Shown here one piece after another: positions 1 to 6,912 of a stretch of 64,000 bases of DNA. The DNA comes from Balneola sp. Its GTDB lineage: Bacteria > Bacteroidota > Rhodothermia > Balneolales > Balneolaceae. Position 1 is the first letter of the stretch. The number at the start of each line of letters is the position of its first letter. The DNA lies in the NCBI GenBank assembly GCA_017640785.1, contig JAEPPZ010000001.1:540182-604181 (forward strand). The letters run 5' to 3'. Below the pieces are notes generated by a model. That model did no database searches. It was given only the letters and a program-made list of their open reading frames with translations, and was not told the origin of the DNA. Made by a program: the position numbers and the translations under genes.

Positions 1-1010
1 GCGGTATCTTCTTTCTCTGGTATTGGGAAATCATCACCAAATTGTTTCGCTAAAATTTTAGCAGCTTCATGTGGATCTGTTTCATTCGATGCTTGAGTAA
101 GAACTTCTTTTAAAGTTTCAAGCTTTGTTTTGAATTCCAACATTTGCTTATCTGACATTTTATAAAAAATATCTTTCTTTGGCTTCACAGGAACTTCAAC
201 ATTCAATCTATAATAGTATTCATCTTCTTCACTATTATAACGTGGAGTGAATTTATTGATAATCGATCCTACAAAATTCTTGAGAGCAGCCAAATCATCG
301 GGTTTACCATGAAAAAAACTTATTTCAGGAGAGAACCAATTATATGCTGCAACAGTTATTCCTATCCCTGCAGGTGTCGCATTCCCATCCTTGGAAAATT
401 TTAAATCTTTCCATCTTTTTAAGTATCTAATTACTCTTCTATACTGCTTATCCTCTTCATCTGAAAATATACTCTTTAATTCGTCAGAGAGCCTTATTGG
501 ATCGGCTTCTTCCCAAAACTTATTCTCTTCTGAGGCGTGCTCTTTTCCACGAGCTAAGTAATAGCTATTAGATAAAAACATGTTTTCTATAACTGCATAA
601 ACTGCCAAATCAACGTGGTATGCGGGCTCATCATTTGATTGATATTGAACTGTCACACAGGGTTCTTTTATTCGAACTTCTTTGGTGTGTCCATTTAAGA
701 TATCATACACCCATTTCTTCACTTCAAGCGGCTTATAATCATCTTTGTCAATAAAAAATCTCAAGCCAATATCTATATCATAATCACTATTAAGAGGCTT
801 TATACCAGTTCCAATATCATAACTTCCTTGATTGAAAAACTCCCATCTTGGAGCACTTTCACCCATTTCTTTAAATTTTTTCTTTAGACCATCTCTTAAT
901 TTATTAGTTATAATATCTCTTTTATCCTTGAGGATTTTATTTTCATCGAATCTTTTCAACTTTATTTTCTCATGAAATTTTTCGAATTGCTTTTGAATTA
1001 TCTCTGACAT
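1..1010 (-). CDS. CBASS-type CD-NTase (cGAS/DncV-like nucleotidyltransferase), partial
   Basis: The reading frame is open from an ATG at 1010 to the left edge (336 codons read, no stop), so the C-terminus lies outside the window. An AAGGAG ribosome binding site sits 5 bases before the ATG. The protein has the nucleotidyltransferase signature: G62-S63 in QGSYDIG, D78-I-D80 in DYDIDIG, and a third acidic residue D134 in YHVDLAVYA. A helical segment around residues 230-280 (TPAGIGITVAAYNWF) resembles the SMODS-family core. Family knowledge: these enzymes make cyclic di- or trinucleotides on phage infection and activate a neighbouring effector. The effector should lie beyond the left edge. The gene is visibly more AT-rich than the E1 gene beside it, which suggests transfer. 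The exact clade and product cannot be told. Confidence 0.85.
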   Translation of the reverse strand, partial: MSEIIQKQFEKFHEKIKLKRFDENKILKDKRDIITNKLRDGLKKKFKEMGESAPRWEFFNQGSYDIGTGIKPLNSDYDIDIGLRFFIDKDDYKPLEVKKWVYDILNGHTKEVRIKEPCVTVQYQSNDEPAYHVDLAVYAVIENMFLSNSYYLARGKEHASEENKFWEEADPIRLSDELKSIFSDEEDKQYRRVIRYLKRWKDLKFSKDGNATPAGIGITVAAYNWFSPEISFFHGKPDDLAALKNFVGSIINKFTPRYNSEEDEYYYRLNVEVPVKPKKDIFYKMSDKQMLEFKTKLETLKEVLTQASNETDPHEAAKILAKQFGDDFPIPEKEDT

Positions 1011-1024
1011 ATTTCTCCTTAAGT

Positions 1025-1055
1025 TTATTGTACAATGGCTTTACCTATACAATAA
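1025..1055 (-). promoter_or_regulatory. Inverted repeat upstream of the CD-NTase
   Basis: TTATTGTA (1025-1032) and TACATAA-like arm TACAATAA (1048-1055) form a perfect 8-bp inverted repeat with a 15-base spacer. It ends 15 bases before the CD-NTase start codon. It could be an operator for a defence-gene regulator or part of the leader. No regulator is visible in the window. Confidence 0.35.
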
Positions 1056-1128
1056 CTAAGCCAATAATAAATTCTAAGTCAATAGAATATTATGTGTGCC
1101 ATATGTGCAGAAGAATTCTGCCACAGAT

Positions 1129-1698
1129 TCACCCAATAAACTTCAGCATAAAAAAGATCACTACGCCGGTAATGGAGACGTACAGCCAGATAGGAAATGT
1201 CCACTTAGAGACTTTGCGGTGTTTTTGAAATTTTCCGGTGAGGGCTAAATAAAAACTGGAGAGAACTAACGGAACTACAAAAACGGAAAGTGCTATGTGA
1301 GTGATCAGAATAAAGAAATACACATAACGAATAAAGCCTTCTGTCAGGAATTTCGTATCTCCCTGAAAGTGATGATAGATCACATAACTGGTTAAGAAAA
1401 GTGCAGAAGCAATAAAAGCAGAAGTCATGAACTTCATGTGTCTGCTGAAATTTCGCTTTCGGATCTCATTCAATCCCAATAAAAGAAAAACAGTACTCAA
1501 TGAATTGAATGCTGCATTCAGCGCCGGCAAATACGGAACCCAGGAATAGGAAGTTTCTGCCCCTTCTTTCCAATAGATCAACCACACCAAAAATAACAGT
1601 GCCGCTAAACTCACTCCCACAATGATTCGAAATGCCGATTTAGCACTTACCTGTTGCAGGATCTTGGATTGTTCCGGAAGAGAAAAATTTTCAGACAT
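1129..1698 (-). CDS. DUF420 family membrane protein
   Basis: The product has 189 residues with about five hydrophobic helices and conserved His and Tyr residues within them (for example YHHFQGD and ITHIALS). This is the DUF420 pattern. In Bacillus and Staphylococcus a DUF420 protein (CtaM/YozB) is needed for a heme-copper terminal oxidase; applying that role here is inference. The ATG at 1698 lies 15 bases after the stop of the E1 gene upstream, so the two probably share a transcript. An AraC-like or metal link is not indicated. It is a plain inner-membrane protein of normal length for the family. Confidence 0.75.
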   Translation of the reverse strand: MSENFSLPEQSKILQQVSAKSAFRIIVGVSLAALLFLVWLIYWKEGAETSYSWVPYLPALNAAFNSLSTVFLLLGLNEIRKRNFSRHMKFMTSAFIASALFLTSYVIYHHFQGDTKFLTEGFIRYVYFFILITHIALSVFVVPLVLSSFYLALTGKFQKHRKVSKWTFPIWLYVSITGVVIFFMLKFIG

Positions 1699-1713
1699 TC
1701 GTGTTCTTATACT

Positions 1714-4134
1714 TTAATAGATTTCCGGAAAACGGTCTTTCTCGCATTCCTGCATAATTCCGTACACCGCTTCAAAGATGTCTTCGGCATTTGGCTTACT
1801 GAAGTAATCACCATCGGTGGCATACGCCGGACGATGTGGCTGTGCTGTGAGACATTGCGGACGAGAATCCAGATATTTGAATCCGCCCTGCTCTTCCACA
1901 ATGTGTGCCATAATGTAAGCTGCTGCTCCACCGGGCACATCTTCATCTACAACTAATAATCGGTTTGTTTTTTTCAGCGATTCCACGATCATGTGGTTTC
2001 TGTCGAAAGGAAGCAACGTTCTTACATCTATCAATTCAACAGAAATTCCGGCTTCATCGAACTGAGAAGTCATTCCTTCAATGATATTGAAAGTAGAACC
2101 GTAAGAAACGATGGTAATGTCATCGCCTTCTTTTACGATCTCAGGAATTCCGAGTGGTGTAGTGAATTCTCCTAAGTTTTCGGGTAGTTTTTCTTTTAAA
2201 CGATATCCGTTCAACGGCTCGATCACCATCGCGGGATCATCGCCCTGAATCAGTGTGTTATAAAATCCTGCAGCTGCGGTTAAATTCCTTGGTACACAAA
2301 TATGAACGCCTCGTAATCCATTGATCAAAACGCCCATCGGAGAACCTGAGTGCCAGATTCCTTCCAATCGATGTCCACGGGTTCTTACAATTAACGGAGC
2401 CGCCTGACCGCCTTTGGTTCGGTATCTCAACGAAGCCAGATCATCACTCATTCCCTGAAAACAATACAGCACATAATCCAAATACTGAATATCTGCAATC
2501 GGACGAAGTCCACGTAACGACATCCCGATTCCCTGTCCTAGAATAGTAGCCTCACGGATTCCGGTATCAGAAACACGAATTTCACCGTACTTATCCTGCA
2601 TACCTTCCAGACCTTTGTTTACATCACCCAGCTTTCCGGCATCCTCACCAAAAACTAAGGTGTTCGGATATTTTTCAAAGATCTTATCGAAATTATCTCT
2701 GATCACAACCCTACCATCAACTTTTTTCGAATCATCTGAATACTTCGGCTTGATCTCCTCGATCTTAAGCGGAGAAAATTCTGTCTCGCTGAGTAAGTGA
2801 GTATTAAATCGCTCTTTATTTGCTTCTGCACTTTCGTTCACCCAGCTCTTGATCGAATCTCTGGTAGAGCTCGATTTTCCGGCTGTTGCATATAATGCTT
2901 TACGTCCTGCAGAAAGCACATCTTTTCTGAATGGATTCTGAACCATTTTCAATCTCTTAATGAGATCATCGATTGCTTCTGCCCCGGATTCATCTTTCAG
3001 AGCAGCCAGCCATTCCAACATCTGCTTTTTGTCTTCCTTGATTGGAGAGATGTAATTATCCCACGCTTCCTTTTTGGCTTCTGTAGCTTCTTTGGAAGCT
3101 TCTTCTTCCAGCTCTTCTAATTTCTTTTTAGTCGCGATCTTATTTTCTAAGATCCAGTCTTTTGTTTTCTGAAGACAGCAAAATTCTTCCTCAAACTTCA
3201 AACGCTCTTCATCTTTGTAGCGCTCATGAGAACCCGAAGTTGAATGTCCCTGTGGCTGTGTAACTTCATGAACATGAACCAGAACAGGAACATGCTCTTC
3301 ACGCGCGATCTTCTCTGCCTTTTCATAGGTTTCCATCAGTCCCGGATAATCCCATGCTTTTGCAGTAAGGATTTCGTAGCCCGTCTGATCTTTTGTCCTT
3401 TGGAAACCACTTAATACTTCAGAAATACTTTCTTTGGTAGTCTGATATTTCTTGGAAACTGAAATTCCCCAACCGTCATCCCAAACCGACATTATCATCG
3501 GTACCTGTAAAACTCCGGCTGCATTGATGGTTTCCCAAAATACACCTTCTGATGTACTTGCATCACCGATGGTACCGAATGCAATTTCATTTCCTTTGTT
3601 TGAAAATTTCTCCCACTCTTTTCCTTTCAGCGCTTTTTCGTTTCGGTACACTTTGGAAGCCTGAGCCAATCCCAGCAATCTGGACATTTGACCCGCAGTC
3701 GGTGACATATCCGCAGAAGTATTCTTCATTTTGGTCTGATCTTTCCACGTCCCGTCTTCATTCAGCAATCGTGTAGCAAAGTGAGCGTTCATTTGGCGAC
3801 CACCTGAACTTGGCTCCAACTCTGTATCAGGAGTAGCATACAGCTGAGCGAAAAACTGAACCGGAGTAACTCCTTCTATGGCAAGCATAAAAGTTTGGTC
3901 ACGATAATAGCCGGATCTGAAATCACCATTTTTGAACACTTTTGACATGGCTATCTGCGGCATTTCTTTACCATCACCGAAAATACCAAACTTCGCTTTT
4001 CCGGTAAGTACTTCTTTCCTGCCGATCAAAGACATATGTCGGCTCAACCAGCCCAGCTTATAATCAGAAAGAATTTCCTTCTTTTTAGCCGCGCTAAAAG
4101 TTGACTTCTTTTTCTTCGTCTTTGTTTCTGCCAT
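1714..4134 (-). CDS. Fused alpha/beta 2-oxoacid dehydrogenase E1 component
   Basis: The 806-residue product joins an E1-alpha half (about 1-330), a Lys/Glu-rich linker (about 330-450) and an E1-beta half (about 470-806). The thiamine-diphosphate site is visible in the alpha half as GDASTSEG followed by SVWDDGWG. The beta half has FGEDAGKLGDV and later the transketolase C-terminal motif with VVDEDVPGGAAAYI. Family knowledge: such fused E1 proteins, common in Bacteroidota, decarboxylate pyruvate or branched-chain 2-oxoacids for the lipoyl E2. Substrate is not decided by sequence alone. A TTG two codons upstream (4140) is also in frame; the ATG at 4134 is preferred. Confidence 0.9.
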   Translation of the reverse strand: MAETKTKKKKSTFSAAKKKEILSDYKLGWLSRHMSLIGRKEVLTGKAKFGIFGDGKEMPQIAMSKVFKNGDFRSGYYRDQTFMLAIEGVTPVQFFAQLYATPDTELEPSSGGRQMNAHFATRLLNEDGTWKDQTKMKNTSADMSPTAGQMSRLLGLAQASKVYRNEKALKGKEWEKFSNKGNEIAFGTIGDASTSEGVFWETINAAGVLQVPMIMSVWDDGWGISVSKKYQTTKESISEVLSGFQRTKDQTGYEILTAKAWDYPGLMETYEKAEKIAREEHVPVLVHVHEVTQPQGHSTSGSHERYKDEERLKFEEEFCCLQKTKDWILENKIATKKKLEELEEEASKEATEAKKEAWDNYISPIKEDKKQMLEWLAALKDESGAEAIDDLIKRLKMVQNPFRKDVLSAGRKALYATAGKSSSTRDSIKSWVNESAEANKERFNTHLLSETEFSPLKIEEIKPKYSDDSKKVDGRVVIRDNFDKIFEKYPNTLVFGEDAGKLGDVNKGLEGMQDKYGEIRVSDTGIREATILGQGIGMSLRGLRPIADIQYLDYVLYCFQGMSDDLASLRYRTKGGQAAPLIVRTRGHRLEGIWHSGSPMGVLINGLRGVHICVPRNLTAAAGFYNTLIQGDDPAMVIEPLNGYRLKEKLPENLGEFTTPLGIPEIVKEGDDITIVSYGSTFNIIEGMTSQFDEAGISVELIDVRTLLPFDRNHMIVESLKKTNRLLVVDEDVPGGAAAYIMAHIVEEQGGFKYLDSRPQCLTAQPHRPAYATDGDYFSKPNAEDIFEAVYGIMQECEKDRFPEIY

Positions 4135-4199
4135 CTTCAAAAATTATATCGTTCAAAATAAATAGAATAGAGCCCGAATCGGGGGCATCAATAATACGG

Positions 4200-4213
4200 G
4201 AAAAGCGCTTTTC
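4200..4213. promoter_or_regulatory. Perfect palindrome between fumC and the E1 gene
   Basis: GAAAAGCGCTTTTC is a perfect 14-bp palindrome, about 65 bases upstream of the E1 start. A second near-palindrome (GCCCGA-A-TCGGGGGC) lies at 4172-4186. Either could be an operator for the E1 gene or part of a weak fumC terminator. There is no clean T-tract, so neither role is established. Confidence 0.3.
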
Positions 4214-4280
4214 TTACAAAAACAGAACATTATTTAATGCCTGATTAACACTAATCCAATAAACACTGTTTTGGTGTGAT

Positions 4281-5666
4281 TTACTCTGTAAATCCACCTT
4301 TCGTCATCTTGATGGGGTCCAGAGCGTTATCCAGTTCCTCATCAGACAGATCTGTCATTTCTTTTGCTACATCTTTCAAAGGCCTGCTTTCGGCAAACGC
4401 TTTTTTAGCGATCTTAGCTGCAAGGTCATAACCAATGATCGGGTTTAACGCCGTCACTAAGATCGGATTCCTTCCAACCATATCAGCAATAACATCTTTG
4501 CGCACTTCCAGTCTTGAAACAGAACGGTCAGCCAGATTTCTTGCGGCATTTCCAAGTATTTCAACAGACTGAAGTAAATTATGCGCTACCACAGGTAGCA
4601 TAACATTCAGCTCAAAGTTCCCTGCTTGTCCGGCAACTGTAATAGTACTGTCGTTTCCGATAACCTGAGCACATACCATTGTCAAAGATTCTTCGATCAC
4701 CGGATTTACTTTACCCGGCATTATGGAAGATCCCGGCTGAAGAGCCGCTAATTGAACTTCTCCTAATCCACCGTTTGGTCCTGAATTCATCCAACGCAGA
4801 TCATTGCCGATCTTCATCAATCCAACAGCAATTGTTTTTAACTGTCCTGAAAGTTCTACCGGTGCGTCAACTGTCGCCTGAGCTTCAAAATGGTTTTCAG
4901 CTTCTTTGAAATCGATTCCTGTAAGTTCTGAAACTTTTGCTGCAAAATTCTTACCGAAATCAGCATGTGTGTTAATTCCGGTTCCTACAGCAGTTCCGCC
5001 TTGTGGCAACTCCGTCATTCTGACGAGTGCTGATTTAACGCGATCTATTCCCAGATCGACCTGACGTGCATATCCACCAAATTCCTGTTCAATAGTTACA
5101 GGCATAGCATCCATCAAGTGTGTTCGCCCTGTTTTTACTACATCAGCATATTCTTTTCCTTTGCTGATGAACGTATCACGCAGATGCTCAAGTGCAGGAA
5201 TCAGATTATTTTTAACTGCAAGAACAGCGGATATTCTGATAGCAGTAGGAATCACATCATTAGAACTTTGACCAAAATTCACATGGTCGTTCGGATGAAT
5301 TCCAAGGTCTTCACTCAACTCGTTTGCGCGGCGAGAGATCATCTCATTGGCATTCATATTTGATGATGTTCCGGAACCGGTCTGAAAAATATCGATCACA
5401 AACTCTTTATCGTGTTTTCCGTCAATTACTTCCTGAGCTGCTTCAGAAATTGCATTTGCAATATCCTTATCTAAAAGATCCAATCCTGAATTAGCAAGTG
5501 CTGCCGATTTCTTTACATATCCCAATGCCTGAATAAATTCACGGCTGAAACGAATACCGCTTATTGGAAAATTATCGTGTGCACGTTGGGTTTGGGCTCC
5601 GTAAAGCGCGTCTTTTGGCACTTTAACTTCTCCCATAGAATCTTTTTCAATTCTGAAATCGCTCAT
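4281..5666 (-). CDS. fumC: Class II fumarate hydratase
   Basis: The 461-residue product matches the normal length of class II fumarases, which interconvert fumarate and malate in the TCA cycle in the cytoplasm. The superfamily signature GSSIMPGKVNP is present near residue 315. Other conserved segments are SGTSSNMNANEMI (about 97-110), the histidine-bearing GRTHLMDAMP (about 185) and GTGINTH. The ATG at 5666 gives the usual N-terminal segment with the SMGEVKVP motif. It has its own intergenic space on both sides and is probably a single-gene unit. Nothing unusual was seen. Confidence 0.96.
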   Translation of the reverse strand: MSDFRIEKDSMGEVKVPKDALYGAQTQRAHDNFPISGIRFSREFIQALGYVKKSAALANSGLDLLDKDIANAISEAAQEVIDGKHDKEFVIDIFQTGSGTSSNMNANEMISRRANELSEDLGIHPNDHVNFGQSSNDVIPTAIRISAVLAVKNNLIPALEHLRDTFISKGKEYADVVKTGRTHLMDAMPVTIEQEFGGYARQVDLGIDRVKSALVRMTELPQGGTAVGTGINTHADFGKNFAAKVSELTGIDFKEAENHFEAQATVDAPVELSGQLKTIAVGLMKIGNDLRWMNSGPNGGLGEVQLAALQPGSSIMPGKVNPVIEESLTMVCAQVIGNDSTITVAGQAGNFELNVMLPVVAHNLLQSVEILGNAARNLADRSVSRLEVRKDVIADMVGRNPILVTALNPIIGYDLAAKIAKKAFAESRPLKDVAKEMTDLSDEELDNALDPIKMTKGGFTE

Positions 5667-5732
5667 AGTCTCATCTAGTTTTAAACGTTCTTATAAACTG
5701 AGTTCTATTAAAATATCGTATAACCTTACCGA

Positions 5733-5830
5733 TTAGTCATTCCTGCGGAGGCAGGAATCTAAATCTTGGTTTGAAACTCATTAGAAATATATCAAAGAAT
5801 CCAGATTCCAGGCCTACGCCGTGGAATGAC
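5733..5830. repeat. Nested palindromic intergenic repeat
   Basis: This sits in the 305-base gap between fumC and the HMA-AraC gene. An outer pair GTCATTCC / GGAATGAC encloses an inner pair GGAATCT / AGATTCC. The left arm continues as TGCGGAGGCAGGAATC and the right arm as CCTACGCCGTGGAATG. It looks like a dispersed genomic palindromic element at the edge of the metal island. No gene is seen in the rest of the gap. Confidence 0.6.
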
Positions 5831-5971
5831 CTTGCATATACTCTAAAGATTTTTTTAAAGCAAAACTCAGATTTAAAGATAACACTTTTATTAATGATGA
5901 GCAGGCAAAATCGGTTGAATTCTATTCCTTAGAATTTGGTTACATTTAGCAGAATTAAAACAATTACGCCT

Positions 5972-6544
5972 GTGAGTGCTATTTCTGAGATCCGAATAAA
6001 GAACATGGTGTGCGACCGCTGTATAAAAGTGGTTCGGCAAAAACTGGAAGAACAAAACTTGCCTGTTCAGCATATTGAACTGGGTAAAGTTCTGTTTGAT
6101 CGTCCGGTAGAAATCGATAATACAACGCTTGCAAAAGTATTGGAAGAAGAAGGTTTTGAGTTGATCGATGATGCCACTTCTCAACTTATCTCCAGAATTA
6201 AAATTTCTGTCATCAATCATATACATCATCACACAACCGGAGAATCATTCCATAACCTTACCGATTATCTGGAAAAAGAGATCGGTAAAAGTTATTCCAG
6301 TTTAAGTTCACTTTTCTCAAAAAATGAAGGTAGAACCATTGAGAAATATTCCATTCAACAACGCATAGAACGGGTGAAGGAATTACTTATTTATGGAGAG
6401 AAAACAGTGAGCGAAATTGCTCATGAATTGGGATACAGCAGTACTCAATACTTGTCCAATCAGTTTAAAAGTGAAACCGGTCTCACCCCTACCGAATTCA
6501 GAAAGCTCATTTCCTCAAATAGAAAGCCTTTGGACGAGGTTTGA
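5972..6544 (+). CDS. HMA-AraC fusion transcriptional regulator (copy 1)
   Basis: The 190-residue product has a ferredoxin-like metal-binding domain at the N-terminus with IKNMVCDRC (a CxxC site near residues 12-15) and an AraC-type DNA-binding domain at about 95-180, containing IAHELGYSSTQYLSNQF and TGLTPTEFR. A short helical linker with a His cluster (HIHHH) joins them. I infer a one-component metal sensor in which Cu(I) or another thiophilic ion at CxxC controls the helix-turn-helix domain. It lies directly upstream of copA on the same strand, and a paralogue sits beside the ATPase at 46.7 kb. A GTG at 5972 is taken as start; a TTG at 5936 is also possible. Later starts would remove the metal-binding domain. 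Confidence 0.85.
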   Translation: MSAISEIRIKNMVCDRCIKVVRQKLEEQNLPVQHIELGKVLFDRPVEIDNTTLAKVLEEEGFELIDDATSQLISRIKISVINHIHHHTTGESFHNLTDYLEKEIGKSYSSLSSLFSKNEGRTIEKYSIQQRIERVKELLIYGEKTVSEIAHELGYSSTQYLSNQFKSETGLTPTEFRKLISSNRKPLDEV

Positions 6545-6656
6545 AATATTAATACCTCCTGCTTTTTTCTCTGAAATAAAGGTTAAAATCCTGAAAAACC
6601 TGATCTCTTTTTGACCTCCCCAATTTCTCATCACATTCACTGTATGGATTAGCTCG

Positions 6657-6678
6657 CCCCTCCTTCTATAAGGAGGGG
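6657..6678. repeat. Hairpin repeat of the CCCCTCCTT type
   Basis: CCCCTCCTT and AAGGAGGGG form a perfect 9-bp stem around a CTAT loop. No T-tract follows on either strand, so this is more likely a dispersed palindromic element than an intrinsic terminator. Related G/C-rich hairpins occur at 6733, 29018 and 57135. Confidence 0.6.
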
Positions 6679-6732
6679 AATTTATGAATATACTTATGTT
6701 CTTTTTCTGATTCAGTTTTAAATCAACGAGTC

Positions 6733-6753
6733 CTTCTCCTTATGAAGGAGAAG
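6733..6753. repeat. Hairpin repeat of the CTTCTCCTT type
   Basis: CTTCTCCTT and AAGGAGAAG form a perfect 9-bp stem around a 3-base ATG loop. It resembles the hairpin at 6657 and appears to be a second member of the same class of elements. Confidence 0.55.
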
Positions 6754-6796
6754 ACAGATGAGGTCAGAAAACATCTACTATACATACCTCGGCAAT

Positions 6797-6830
6797 ATCA
6801 GTGATCAAATCAACGAAATCAGTGATCAAA
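6797..6830 (+). promoter_or_regulatory. 21-bp-phased direct repeat, candidate HMA-AraC operator
   Basis: ATCAGTGATCAAA occurs at 6797-6809 and again at 6818-6830, start to start 21 bases, which is two helical turns. AraC-family regulators use two helix-turn-helix units and commonly bind direct half-sites at about this spacing. The repeat lies between the HMA-AraC gene and copA, 82 bases before the copA start. The assignment is inference from position and spacing. Confidence 0.5.
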
Positions 6831-6912
6831 AATCCTACACATCAATTCATAAATTCTGTAAGTAGATTCTGATTGAATTGTCTCATATTAGCAACGAACA
6901 AATCACCAGATC

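Larger units (their letters stand above)
6545..6912 (+). other. Non-coding region between the HMA-AraC gene and copA
   Basis: No gene is seen in these 368 bases. They hold two perfect hairpins (6657-6678 and 6733-6753), a 13-bp direct repeat with 21-bp spacing (6797-6830), and about 80 bases that must contain the copA promoter. No TAnnTTTG box was found, so copA may depend on an activator. Confidence 0.6.

Noticed and set aside
1028-1228. 66-residue plus-strand frame between the CD-NTase and the DUF420 gene
   Set aside because: It overlaps the DUF420 gene on the opposite strand, and no RBS or family pattern supports it.
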